This document shows, one piece after another, positions 16,845 to 25,203 of a stretch of DNA of 64,000 nucleotides. The number at the start of each line of letters is the position of its first letter. The first letter of the stretch is position 1. Under the pieces are notes generated by a model. The model ran no database searches, was not told where the DNA came from, and worked only from the letters and a program-made list of their open reading frames with translations. Made by a program: the position numbers and the translations under genes. The stretch is from Crystallibacter degradans (lineage in GTDB: Bacteria > Actinomycetota > Actinomycetes > Actinomycetales > Micrococcaceae), in contig NZ_JABBCH010000002.1 of the NCBI RefSeq assembly GCF_012952295.1, positions 372,001 to 436,000 on the forward strand, written 5' to 3'.

Positions 16845-17030
16845 ATGTGCTACGCCTCGAACAAGGATTTCGGTTGGGGCTTCAGAAAGGAAACCGCGCG
16901 CACGCCGGAAACCCGTCAGGGAGACCAGGATGCCAGAGACGAGACCTGGACGAAGTCCGATGACTCCGAAGTGAAGGCTTTCCTCGACAAGTCCGAAGTG
17001 GAAGAGCCGGCCAGCGACCGGGCCCCATAG
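16845..17030 (+). CDS. Small hydrophilic protein (61 aa), unknown function
   Basis: A strong ribosome binding site AAGGAGG (16832-16838) lies six bases before the ATG at 16845. The protein begins MCYASNKDFGWGFRK and continues as a charged, probably disordered tail rich in Glu, Asp, Lys and Thr. Similar small proteins starting MCYAS..FGWGF occur in actinobacteria from memory, with no known role. It is divergent from the iron-regulated fusion gene. A hairpin at 17051-17080 follows directly. Confidence 0.7.
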   Translation: MCYASNKDFGWGFRKETARTPETRQGDQDARDETWTKSDDSEVKAFLDKSEVEEPASDRAP

Positions 17031-17050
17031 CCGAATACCGTACAGAACAA

Positions 17051-17080
17051 TGAAGCCCCGCAGGGTTCTGTGGGGCTTCA
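17051..17080. terminator. Hairpin between convergent genes
   Basis: TGAAGCCCCGCAG (17051-17063) pairs with CTGTGGGGCTTCA (17068-17080) with one mismatch and a four-base loop. It lies 20 bases after the small-protein stop and 45 bases beyond the stop of the convergent VOC gene, so it probably serves both. Confidence 0.7.
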
Positions 17081-17124
17081 GACGCGCCAGGCCTCCCGAT
17101 AGTGGCACCAGCGCGTAGATTCGG

Positions 17125-17466
17125 TCAGACTGGTGCGCCGCCGAAGCCGATCTCGTTGCCGTCCGGGTCTCGGAAGGTCGCCTTGCGGACACCGTTTTCG
17201 TAGGTTTCGCGCACAGCCGGCTCGAGTCCCCGCTCGGCGATCTGCGAGATGCGGGCGTCAAAGTCGCCGAGGAAGACTGTGTGCATGGCGTGCCCGGCAT
17301 GCCCGGACCGCACTTCGATGAACAGATACCGGTGCTCGGCGAGCTCCCAGACCGCCTCGGTGTCGTTGGGCAGGAACGATGGCGGGGCTCCCAGGAGCCG
17401 CTCATACCAGGCTGTCGCTTCGGCGTAATCGCGGACGGGAATGCCGGCAAACAGATCTAGGTCCAT
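17125..17466 (-). CDS. VOC-family (glyoxalase/bleomycin-resistance fold) protein
   Basis: 113 residues from the ATG at 17466, which has GAAGGAA upstream. LDLFAGIPVRDYAEATAWYE and the closing FRDPDGNEIGFGG are the classical first and last beta-alpha segments of a single VOC module, with a metal-binding Glu near the end. The substrate cannot be read from sequence. A degraded copy of its 3' end lies at 6099-6193. Confidence 0.82.
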   Translation of the reverse strand: MDLDLFAGIPVRDYAEATAWYERLLGAPPSFLPNDTEAVWELAEHRYLFIEVRSGHAGHAMHTVFLGDFDARISQIAERGLEPAVRETYENGVRKATFRDPDGNEIGFGGAPV

Positions 17467-17562
17467 GGCTTCCTTCTCAAGCAGTTGCTGAGCAGTACTT
17501 TCCGGCACCGTACTCCTGAAAAGTCCTGGAGACTATCCGTTGGGCTCGACGGAGCGCCGTTG

Positions 17563-17775
17563 TCACCGCGGGTTGACAGCGGCCGACATGGTTTGAAGGT
17601 GGTTGAGGCAGCGGCGTGCCAGGCCCTTGCTGAGGCCGGTGCGCCGGGCGAGGTCGATGGTGTTCGTCCTTCTGCCTGCCTGTTGTTCGGTTTCGAGTGC
17701 GCCGGCGACGCGTTGGACCGCCCATCCGGGAGGAGTGGAACGGCGGTGCGCAAGGGTTCCTTCGATGACAGGCAT
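17563..17775 (-). CDS. Small putative DNA-binding protein
   Basis: 70 residues from the ATG at 17775, preceded by AGGAAAG. The C-terminal half (TIDLARRTGLSKGLARRCLN) reads like a helix-turn-helix that recognises DNA, with the pattern of a short winged helix. I do not recognise a family. It lies between the VOC gene and the aldehyde dehydrogenase on the same strand and may belong to neither. Confidence 0.5.
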   Translation of the reverse strand: MPVIEGTLAHRRSTPPGWAVQRVAGALETEQQAGRRTNTIDLARRTGLSKGLARRCLNHLQTMSAAVNPR

Positions 17776-17851
17776 TGACTTTCCTATCGCGGGGCGGACT
17801 TGATCGAGGGACGGCTGCCGCACCTGACCGGGGCCAGGCGCGGCAGCGGTG

Positions 17852-19315
17852 TCAGCGCTGGCCGTTGACCGTTTGTGGCACGTTGAGCGGGTTGCTGTCC
17901 TGCAGCGCCTCGGGCAGCAGATGCTGCGGGAAGCCCTGGAAGGCGACGGGACGCAGGAAGCGTTCGATCGCCGCCGTGCCCACCGATGTGGAGCCCGGTG
18001 CGGTGGTGGCCGGGTAGGGGCCGCCGTGCTGCTGCGCGTAGGTCACGGAGACGCCGGTGGACCATTGGTTCCACAGCACCCGTCCCGCCTTTTCGTCCAG
18101 CACCTGCACCAGCTCCGCCACGGGGCAGTCATCCTCAGCTTGGATCGTGGCCGCCAGCTGGCCCTCAAAGGACTCGGCCAGGGGAACGAGCTGGCTTTCG
18201 TCGTCGTACTCAATAACGACGGCGGTGGGCCCGAAGCATTCCGCCTCCAGCTCGCGCGGTGCGGCGAGGACGTGTTCGGCGCGGGTCAGCAGCAGTGTCG
18301 GCGAGGGCGGATCGGACAGGGGATCCGGGCCCTGTGCCAGGACACTGATGTGCTGGTGCGCGGAAAGCTGCCGGAGGGATTCGAGGTAGCCGGACTGGAT
18401 GCGGTCATTGAGCAACGCCGCGCCGTCGGGCAGGGCGGCCGACCGCAGGTACTCGACCATGCGGGAGCCCGAGGGAACGAAGATTGTCCCGGGCTTGGTG
18501 CAGAACTGCCCGGCGCCGAGGGTGAACGAGGCGACGAACTCCTCGGCGATCCTCGTGCCCCGTGCCGCTGCCGCCTTCGCAGTCACGAAGACGGGGTTGT
18601 TGCTGCCGAGCTCCCCGTAGAACGGAATGGGGTCGGGGCGGGAGACTGCGATGTCCATCAGCGCACGCCCGCCCTGGATTGAACCGGTGAAGCTTCCGGC
18701 CTTGATCCTCGGGTCCCGCAGGGCCGCGCTCCCGGCGTCGGTGCCCTCGATCAGGGCGAAGACACCCTCCGGGGCTCCAGCGGCGCGCAGTGCCGAGATC
18801 ACGATCCGGGCTGTTTGGACGGAGAGCTCGGGGTGGCCGGAATGGGCCTTGAGGATGACAGGGTTGCCCGCGGCCAGGGCGGAGGCGGTGTCGCCGCCGG
18901 CTACCGAGAACGCGAAGGGAAAGTTGCTCGCCGCGAAGACCAGAACCGGGCCGATGGGTCGCTGGACCCGGCGCAGATCCGGCCGCGGGGCGCCCATGGG
19001 CCAGTCGGGGTCGGCGTGGTCGATCCGGGCATCAAGGTATCCGCCATCGCGCAGGACTTCGCCGAAGAGGCGCAGCTGGAAGGTAGTGCGCTTCAGTTCC
19101 CCGGTGAGGCGGCCGTTGGTCAGATGAGTTTCCTGGGCGGCCAGGGGAATGAGCTCCTCGGCCGATGCATCCAGTGCAGCGGCCACCTGGTCAAGGATGT
19201 CCGCCCGCTGTGCCGGGCGAAGGGCGCCCCAGAGACCGGCAGCCCCATGCGCGGCGGCCAGGATGTCTTCCAGCTCGGTGGCGGTTGTGGCGGTGGAAGC
19301 GGTTGTTATGGTCAT
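17852..19315 (-). CDS. NADP-type aldehyde dehydrogenase (ketoglutarate-semialdehyde dehydrogenase-like)
   Basis: 487 residues from the ATG at 19315, which has GAAGGAG upstream. Motifs: VFAASNFPFAFSVAGGDTAS in the cofactor domain, catalytic Glu in GELGSNNPVFV and nucleophile Cys in TLGAGQFCTKPGT. This motif set fits the branch that contains 2,5-dioxovalerate (alpha-ketoglutarate semialdehyde) dehydrogenases. It is the last gene of a four-gene operon with a flavin reductase, a monoamine oxidase and an LLM monooxygenase, and should oxidise the aldehyde produced upstream in that pathway. Confidence 0.88.
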   Translation of the reverse strand: MTITTASTATTATELEDILAAAHGAAGLWGALRPAQRADILDQVAAALDASAEELIPLAAQETHLTNGRLTGELKRTTFQLRLFGEVLRDGGYLDARIDHADPDWPMGAPRPDLRRVQRPIGPVLVFAASNFPFAFSVAGGDTASALAAGNPVILKAHSGHPELSVQTARIVISALRAAGAPEGVFALIEGTDAGSAALRDPRIKAGSFTGSIQGGRALMDIAVSRPDPIPFYGELGSNNPVFVTAKAAAARGTRIAEEFVASFTLGAGQFCTKPGTIFVPSGSRMVEYLRSAALPDGAALLNDRIQSGYLESLRQLSAHQHISVLAQGPDPLSDPPSPTLLLTRAEHVLAAPRELEAECFGPTAVVIEYDDESQLVPLAESFEGQLAATIQAEDDCPVAELVQVLDEKAGRVLWNQWSTGVSVTYAQQHGGPYPATTAPGSTSVGTAAIERFLRPVAFQGFPQHLLPEALQDSNPLNVPQTVNGQR

Positions 19316-19329
19316 GAATTTTCTCCTTC

Positions 19330-19842
19330 TCAGGCCGCGGCACTCTCGCGGAAACCGCCGAGGCGGCCGCCGTGGAAGACGAGGGGTTCGCCGTCGGCCT
19401 CTTGCATCTCCTGGACGCTGGCGACGATCAGCAGGTGGTCGCCGCCGTCGAGCTCCTGCTTGATGGTGCAGTCGATCCAGCCGAGGGCGCCGTTGATGTG
19501 CGGATTTCCCTGCCGGGAATCCTCCCAGTCGATCGCCACGAACTTGTCCTCCGCCTTGCTCGAGAGGGCCTTGCACACCGCCTGCTGGCCGTCGGCGAGC
19601 AGGCTGACGCTGAACGATCCGGAGCGGGCGATCTTGGGCCAGCTGGTCGAGGTCCGGGTGACACTGAAGGTCACCAGCGCCGGTTCCATGGACAGCGCCT
19701 GGAATGTGCCTACGATCATGCCGCAGGGCTTGCCGGTCTCCGGGTCGATGGCGCAGACGGCTGCGACGCCGGTAGGGAAATGACGCATGACGGAGCGGTA
19801 GTGGTCCGGCGCGATCGCCGGGGAGAGGGTCGCGATGCTCAT
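19330..19842 (-). CDS. Flavin reductase (HpaC/NtaB-like)
   Basis: 170 residues of the flavin-reductase-like FMN-binding split-barrel fold: HYRSVMRHFPTGVAAVCAID at the start, GTFQALSMEPALVTFSV in the middle and a final GDHLLIVASVQEM strand. Such enzymes reduce free FMN with NAD(P)H and hand it to a two-component monooxygenase. The LLM enzyme at 21215-22612 is the evident partner. The gaps to both neighbours are about ten bases, so they form one operon. Confidence 0.88.
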   Translation of the reverse strand: MSIATLSPAIAPDHYRSVMRHFPTGVAAVCAIDPETGKPCGMIVGTFQALSMEPALVTFSVTRTSTSWPKIARSGSFSVSLLADGQQAVCKALSSKAEDKFVAIDWEDSRQGNPHINGALGWIDCTIKQELDGGDHLLIVASVQEMQEADGEPLVFHGGRLGGFRESAAA

Positions 19843-19851
19843 GGTTCTTCC

Positions 19852-21171
19852 TTAGGTTGCAGGGGTGAGTTGGGCGGAAGCGGTGATGGCGGCGTGGATT
19901 TCGCGGGCGGCGTTGAAGCCGCTTTCGATGGCGCCGTCGATAAAGCAGGGCCAGACGTTGGCGTAGTCTGCGCTGGCGAAATGCAGGGCCCCGGTGTTCT
20001 GCTGCTGGGCCTCGAGGTACTGGGTGAGCTGCCGCGGCTGCTGGATCAGCCAGGTCTCCTGGGAGTATTCATCGGCCATCCAGTCGTGGCCCGTGGTCTC
20101 CAGCACCTCCAGATCATCACGCCATACCTTCAGAGCTCCGCGGACGGCGTCGATGTCGTTGACGTCGAGGCGCGTGGAGTCCGCGCCGAAAGCCACGAGT
20201 ACGGCTTCGGTTTCGCTGATGTACTCCGTGCGCACCACGGAAAGCGGGTGGTGCTGCGTGGAGTAGGCGAAGAACGGCTTGATGGGGCCGCGGACCCGGA
20301 TCCAGGCCTTCACGCCGCGTGAGCCGGTCTTCTCGATGCTGGGGCGGATCTTGCCTTCGGGCAGCGCCGGGAAGACGTTGAGCTGGTGCAGCGTGTTCAT
20401 GGGGACCGTGATGACCACCTTGGCGGCCCGGATCGTTTCGCCGGCACCGTAGGTGATCTCGGCGCAGTCGGCATTGTGCACGATCGAGCTGACGGGGGAG
20501 CCGAGCCGGATGTCCGCCCCGGAGTCCTGGGCGATGGCATCAACCAGGCTGCGGGTGCCGTTGGCGAGGCGGAAGATTGCCGACGCCTCGTGCATCAGAT
20601 GCCAGGATCCGGCCGCAGCGGCGGTCCAGCGCAGCGCGTTGGTGTAGGCGCACTTATCCAGAGGACCGTTGAAGTGCCCCACCCAGGCCGCCTCGTTGGC
20701 GTTGCGCTCGTCCACGGACAGGTCCAGTTCGTCGAGCATCTCCTGCAGGTTGAACTGGTCGACCTCCGCGATCTCCCGCACCTTCAGCGGCTGGTCGGGC
20801 CGCGGGATCCACTTCATGGTGTCTTCCAGCAGCCGGGTCATGCCCGGGTCGATGAGCTCCATGAAGTCCTCGAGCGCGCCGTGGCGAACCTCGTCGCCGG
20901 CGAGCCAGAAGGTCTCCTCGGAGCGGGGGCCGCGCGTCACGTCAAGGCCGTAGCGGGTGACCTCGGCCCAGACATGCGGCTGGGTCCAGTGCAGCCAGGT
21001 ACCGCCGATCTCCAGATCATGGCCGAGCCGGTGATCCGTCCAGGTGCGGCCGCCGATCCGGTCACGTGCTTCAAGGACGACGACGTTCAGGCCTTTGCGG
21101 GTGAGCTCGCGGGCGGTGATGAGCCCGGCGACTCCGGCGCCGACGACGACGACGTCTGTGGTTTCAGTCAT
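19852..21171 (-). CDS. Flavin monoamine oxidase
   Basis: 439 residues. The N-terminal dinucleotide-binding motif VVVVGAGVAGLITARELTRK and the following EARDRIGGRTWTDH define the flavin-containing amine oxidase family; GGTWLHWTQPHVW is the conserved flavin-contact segment. It would oxidatively deaminate a primary or secondary amine to an aldehyde plus hydrogen peroxide, feeding the aldehyde dehydrogenase in the same operon. The ATG at 21171 has GGAGAAG upstream. The conserved FAD-binding cysteine of eukaryotic MAO is not evident, so the flavin is probably non-covalent. Confidence 0.88.
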   Translation of the reverse strand: MTETTDVVVVGAGVAGLITARELTRKGLNVVVLEARDRIGGRTWTDHRLGHDLEIGGTWLHWTQPHVWAEVTRYGLDVTRGPRSEETFWLAGDEVRHGALEDFMELIDPGMTRLLEDTMKWIPRPDQPLKVREIAEVDQFNLQEMLDELDLSVDERNANEAAWVGHFNGPLDKCAYTNALRWTAAAAGSWHLMHEASAIFRLANGTRSLVDAIAQDSGADIRLGSPVSSIVHNADCAEITYGAGETIRAAKVVITVPMNTLHQLNVFPALPEGKIRPSIEKTGSRGVKAWIRVRGPIKPFFAYSTQHHPLSVVRTEYISETEAVLVAFGADSTRLDVNDIDAVRGALKVWRDDLEVLETTGHDWMADEYSQETWLIQQPRQLTQYLEAQQQNTGALHFASADYANVWPCFIDGAIESGFNAAREIHAAITASAQLTPAT

Positions 21172-21214
21172 GGGGTGCTTCTCCTGCTTGTGTTGTTGTC
21201 TTGCCTGGATCCCG

Positions 21215-22612
21215 CTAGGAAGCGAGGGCGACGGCGGGGGCGTTGCGGTATTCGGTGGCGGCGTGTCCGGGCAGCGTGTACTGGTTCCCGGGACCGTAGA
21301 GCTTCTCGCGGAGCGTTAGCTGCTGTCCCGGGGAAGTCTCGGCGACGAGGCCCTGGCGGCGCAGTTCGGGCAGCGCGTGCTCGATGAAGCGTTTCCAGCC
21401 GTCGGGCTTGGCGGTGTAGCTGAGGTTGATGCCGTCGACGTCGGCTTCGTCGCGCCAGCGTTTGATCTCGGCGGCGACAGTTTCGGGCGAGCCGACAATG
21501 GTGCTTCCGGTGCCGCCGATACCGAGGAACTCGGCGATGGCGCGGGGGGTCCACACGCGGTCCGGATCGGCCTTGGAGAACATGTCCACGATCGACTGGA
21601 CACCACGCGTTTTCACGTGGGTGAGCGGGGCGTCCAGATCGGCGGTGGACAGGTCGACGCCGGTCCATCCGCCGAAGCGGGCCAACGTCCCCTCGACGGT
21701 GACGTTTGCAAGCGCCTGCCGGTGAAGGACCTCGGCTTCTTCGTCGGTCGGCGCGGTAATGACTGTCAGCAGGACGACGACCTTGATGTCATGCGGATTG
21801 CGGCCGTTTTCGACGGCGGCCTGCCGGATCTTTTCGACGCTTCGGCGGGCCTGTGCTACCGAGACGGCGTTGATGAACACGACCTCGGCGTGCCGTCCGG
21901 CGAAGGCCATGCCGCGGGGAGAGGCGCCGGCTTGGAACAGCACGGGAGTCCGCTGCGGCGAGGGCTCGCACAGATGCATGCCCGGAACGGAGAAGTACTT
22001 GCCCGAGTGTTCGATGGGTCGGACGCGGGACGGATCGATGAAAGTGCCACCTTCCGCGTCGCGGACGACGGCGTCGGGCGCCCAGGATCGCTCCCAGAGC
22101 TTGTAGAGCACTTCCATGTATTCCTCGGCCAGCTCGTAGCGCTCGTCGTGGTCGAGCTGCTGCCCCGTCCCCAGGTTCTTGGCTGCGGACTCGGAGTACG
22201 AGGTGACGACGTTCCATCCCACGCGTCCGCCGGTCAGGTGGTCGAGGGTGCTGAAGCGCCGTGCCATCAGGTACGGCTGCTCATAAGACACGGAAGACGT
22301 GACGCCAAACGCGAGCTTTTCCGTCACAGCGGCCATGCCGCTGATCAACAGCATCGGGTCGTTGACGGGAAACTGCGCAGCATCGCGCAACGCCGCGTCG
22401 GGCCGGCCTTCGTAGACGTCGTGGTAGCCGACGGTGTCGGCGAAGAAGATGCCGTCAAAGCCGGCACCTTCGAGCATCCGGGCGACGTCCTTCCAGTAGG
22501 CCAGGTCGGTGTAGCGGTGGCCCTGATCAGCCTTGTCACGCCACGAACCCGAGGTCAGATGGGCGGGGGCGTTGACGTCGAAGGCGAAGAGGCTCAGTGG
22601 TTGATTCTTCAT
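21215..22612 (-). CDS. LLM-class flavin-dependent monooxygenase (NtaA/SnaA/DszA family)
   Basis: 465 residues of the bacterial luciferase-like fold. FAFDVNAPAHLTSGSWRD, ADTVGYHDVYEG and LDHLTGGRVGWNVVTSYSES mark the NtaA/SnaA/DszA group that uses reduced FMN from a separate reductase and often cleaves C-N or C-S bonds. The ATG at 22612 (GGAAG upstream) is preferred to 22663 because the longer start would place an operator inside the coding region. First gene of the operon; divergent from an MFS importer. Confidence 0.9.
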   Translation of the reverse strand: MKNQPLSLFAFDVNAPAHLTSGSWRDKADQGHRYTDLAYWKDVARMLEGAGFDGIFFADTVGYHDVYEGRPDAALRDAAQFPVNDPMLLISGMAAVTEKLAFGVTSSVSYEQPYLMARRFSTLDHLTGGRVGWNVVTSYSESAAKNLGTGQQLDHDERYELAEEYMEVLYKLWERSWAPDAVVRDAEGGTFIDPSRVRPIEHSGKYFSVPGMHLCEPSPQRTPVLFQAGASPRGMAFAGRHAEVVFINAVSVAQARRSVEKIRQAAVENGRNPHDIKVVVLLTVITAPTDEEAEVLHRQALANVTVEGTLARFGGWTGVDLSTADLDAPLTHVKTRGVQSIVDMFSKADPDRVWTPRAIAEFLGIGGTGSTIVGSPETVAAEIKRWRDEADVDGINLSYTAKPDGWKRFIEHALPELRRQGLVAETSPGQQLTLREKLYGPGNQYTLPGHAATEYRNAPAVALAS

Positions 22613-22656
22613 AGCAGCGTGACTTCCTTGGACCGATGCAAAAGGGAAACTTTGGA

Positions 22657-22681
22657 CGTTCAATTTCTGAACGTGGTGTTC
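22657..22681. promoter_or_regulatory. Operator 1 of the LLM/MFS divergon
   Basis: The site reads CGTTCA-N5-TGAACGT-N3-GTTC, containing the inverted repeat GTTCA/TGAAC. It lies 45 bases upstream of the LLM start. A second copy in the opposite orientation lies at 22768-22792 near the MFS gene. An IclR regulator is encoded two genes away and is the likely ligand. Confidence 0.65.
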
Positions 22682-22767
22682 AATTTAGTTGTCGCCCACG
22701 TCACTGTCAAGAGTTGATTTGGGTAGAAAAAACCACTTGACGATCTTGTGATCCGTGTCATATCTTC

Positions 22768-22792
22768 GAACGTGACGTTCAACTTATGAACG
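22768..22792. promoter_or_regulatory. Operator 2 of the LLM/MFS divergon
   Basis: On the minus strand this 25-base site repeats the same pattern, CGTTCA-N5-TGAACGT-N3-GTTC, as operator 1. It lies about 85 bases before the MFS start, so each divergent promoter has one copy, oriented toward each other in mirror fashion. Confidence 0.65.
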
Positions 22793-22876
22793 CGCTCAGC
22801 GCGAGCGGCGGGCTCCCGAAGCTACTACCAGCCGTTGTGCTCCTCGCGCCCCTCAGACAAGACAAGGATTTCCACC

Positions 22877-24223
22877 GTGACCTCCACACGTATGCAATCG
22901 CCGCCCGGCAAATCCACGATCCAACCCTTGCAGGGGAAGCAACGTCGCTTCCTCGGCAAGCTGAGCCTGGTCATCGCCGGAGGCATGTTCATCGACGGGT
23001 TCATCCTCGGAGGCATCGGCGTCGTCATGCCTTCCATTACGGAAGACCTGCAGCTATCCGCCGCCTGGCAGGGACTCATTGGTGCCTCGGCCTTGATCGG
23101 CATCTTTTTCGGCGGGCCCCTCGGCGGCTATCTGGCTGACAAAGTCGGTCGCAAGCCGATGTTCACGTTCACCCTGGCGGTCTTCCTGATCGGCTCGGTT
23201 GCCCAGTTCTTTATCGCCGACGCAGCGATGCTGTTCTTCGTCCGGCTTCTGATGGGCATGGCCATTGGTGCCGACTACGCCATCGGATGGCCCTTGCTCG
23301 CCGAGTTTGCGCCGGCGCGGCTACGCGGGAAACTGCTCGCCATCCAAGAGGTCGCGTGGTACGTGGGCTACCTGTTCTCCTACGCCATGGGCTATGCCTT
23401 GGTCAGTTCCATCACAATCGACTGGCAGGTGGTCCTGGGCCTCAGCACCATTCCGTCCGTTATCGTCTTCCTCATGCGGCTGGGCACTCCCGAGTCCCCT
23501 CGTTGGCTGATGAGTAAGGGGCGGATCAAGGAGGCCGAAGCGATCGCCGCCGAATTCATGACCGAGGAAGACCAGCGCGACCTCATGGAGGAAAAGGTCC
23601 GCAAGTCCAGCTTCCGCAGCCTGTTCTCTCCCGAGCACATCAAGACGACTACCTTCGTCAGCGTTTTCTGGATCTGCAACGTCACACCGTACTTCGCCAT
23701 TGCCACCTTTGCCCCTGTCGTACTTTCGCAGTTCGGTCTTGAGGACGGCTTGACCGGGGCGCTCGCGTTGAACGGCATCGTAGTGCTCGGCTCGATCCTT
23801 TCGGTTGTGCTTATCGAGCGAGTCGGCCGACGCAAGCTGGCGATCCCGCCCTTCTGGATCTCGGCCGCGGCACTGCTCCTTGTGGGTCTGTTTGCCGGAG
23901 CTTCGCCCACTGTGGTGATCCTTTGCTTCCTGATCTTCTCCTTCTTCAACGCAGTCTCCACGGCCCTCTGTGGCGTGTACCCCGGAGAGGTGTTCCCTAC
24001 CGAAATCCGCGGAGCGGGCGTAGGTTTCGCGACGGCAGCATCGCGTGTCGGCGCCGCTGTAGGCACATTCGTCCTCCCGATCTCGATGCAAGGACTGGGT
24101 GTCGCCACCACTATGGTGTTTGCCGCTGCAGTCTCCATCATTGGCGGGATTGTGTCCCACTTCCTGGCTCCGGAGACCAAAGGCCTAGTCCTCAGCGAAG
24201 CTTCCGGCAGCAGTCGGAAGTAA
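22877..24223 (+). CDS. MFS transporter, sugar/aromatic-acid type
   Basis: 448 residues, twelve predicted membrane segments, with the MFS loop motif GGYLADKVGRKP between helices 2 and 3, the repeat IERVGRRKLAIPPF in the second half and PESPRWLMSKGR after helix 6. This pattern fits the sugar-porter/aromatic-acid symporter branch. The GTG at 22877 is chosen because AAGGA lies eight bases before it; the ATG at 22892 is possible. It probably imports the substrate of the divergent catabolic operon. A strong hairpin follows at 24237-24272. Confidence 0.87.
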   Translation: MTSTRMQSPPGKSTIQPLQGKQRRFLGKLSLVIAGGMFIDGFILGGIGVVMPSITEDLQLSAAWQGLIGASALIGIFFGGPLGGYLADKVGRKPMFTFTLAVFLIGSVAQFFIADAAMLFFVRLLMGMAIGADYAIGWPLLAEFAPARLRGKLLAIQEVAWYVGYLFSYAMGYALVSSITIDWQVVLGLSTIPSVIVFLMRLGTPESPRWLMSKGRIKEAEAIAAEFMTEEDQRDLMEEKVRKSSFRSLFSPEHIKTTTFVSVFWICNVTPYFAIATFAPVVLSQFGLEDGLTGALALNGIVVLGSILSVVLIERVGRRKLAIPPFWISAAALLLVGLFAGASPTVVILCFLIFSFFNAVSTALCGVYPGEVFPTEIRGAGVGFATAASRVGAAVGTFVLPISMQGLGVATTMVFAAAVSIIGGIVSHFLAPETKGLVLSEASGSSRK

Positions 24224-24236
24224 CCCCTAAACCGGC

Positions 24237-24272
24237 GGGGCAGCACAGCGGCGGGGGCCACTGTGCTGCCCC
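24237..24272 (+). terminator. Rho-independent-like terminator after the MFS gene
   Basis: GGGGCAGCACAG (24237-24248) pairs perfectly with CTGTGCTGCCCC (24261-24272) around a 12-base loop, followed by ATCTT. It starts 14 bases after the MFS stop and separates it from the IclR gene. Confidence 0.8.
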
Positions 24273-24396
24273 ATCTTCCGGATTCCCATCCAGTCGAAGG
24301 AGCACTTCACGGCGGGGCTAGGGTGACTGTCCACCGCATAAGGTGGTGTTGCTGCAATCAAAGGGTTTGATGCCCGCCCGAGAGGAAAACAAGATC

Positions 24397-25185
24397 ATGC
24401 CGGGAACCGAACCGACCAACGAATCCGCCGAAGCGCCGGACCTCACCAACAAGTCCGTCGTCAAGGCCATGACGCTGCTGCGCGAGCTGGGCCGCCATCC
24501 CCAAGGGATCACGGTCACTGAACTGGCCCAGATCGTCGGGATGACACGGCCCACTGCCTTCCGGCTGCTGCTGAGTATGGAACAGGTTGGGTTCGTTGAC
24601 CGAACCGAGAACAACTACACGCTCGGCTGGGAGATGGCCAGGCTTGGACGGCTGGCGGACCCCACGGCAGGGGTGGCTGCGAAGGTCCAGCCGGTCCTTG
24701 AAGGGGTCGCCCAGGAGATCAGCGAAACCGTCAGCTTCGCGCTCGTCAAGAGCGAGACTGAATACGAGATCATTGCCGAGGCCTCGGCCTCAAGGCTGTT
24801 GCAGGTCTCGAACCTTTACGTGCGCCGCCAGTACCCGCTGCACGCCAGCGCGACGGGGAAGATTCTGTTGGCAGATCTCGCTGACGCGCGGGTCTCCCAG
24901 CTCCTCTCCGGGTCTCTGGCGTCCTTCACCCCGCAAACCATCACCGATAGCAAAGTGTTGTTGCGTCAGCTCAAGGAGATCCGAGAGAACGGCTACGCCG
25001 TGATTGACAACGAACTCGAAGAGGGGCTGTTCGCTGTCGCGGTCGGAGTCCGCGACGTCGACGGGCTTTTGCTCGGCGTGGTCACCGCGACTGGTCCGGA
25101 CCAGCGGATGAAGTCCGGACGCCTTGCCGGTATCGTCGATCAACTCCACAACACTGCTGAGGAAATCGGCAAAACCCTCGAATAA
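24397..25185 (+). CDS. IclR-family transcriptional regulator
   Basis: 262 residues. The N-terminal winged helix (VKAMTLLRELGRHPQGITVT then LAQIVGMTRPTAFRLLLSM) is followed by an IclR effector domain with LHASATGKILLADL and NGYAVIDNELEEGLFAVAV. The ATG at 24397 has GAGAGGA ten bases upstream; ATG 24370 is an alternative. It lies just beyond the MFS gene of the divergon and most likely reads the paired GTTCA-N5-TGAAC operators. Confidence 0.9.
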   Translation: MPGTEPTNESAEAPDLTNKSVVKAMTLLRELGRHPQGITVTELAQIVGMTRPTAFRLLLSMEQVGFVDRTENNYTLGWEMARLGRLADPTAGVAAKVQPVLEGVAQEISETVSFALVKSETEYEIIAEASASRLLQVSNLYVRRQYPLHASATGKILLADLADARVSQLLSGSLASFTPQTITDSKVLLRQLKEIRENGYAVIDNELEEGLFAVAVGVRDVDGLLLGVVTATGPDQRMKSGRLAGIVDQLHNTAEEIGKTLE

Positions 25186-25203
25186 CCGGCCCTAGTCCGG
25201 CGG

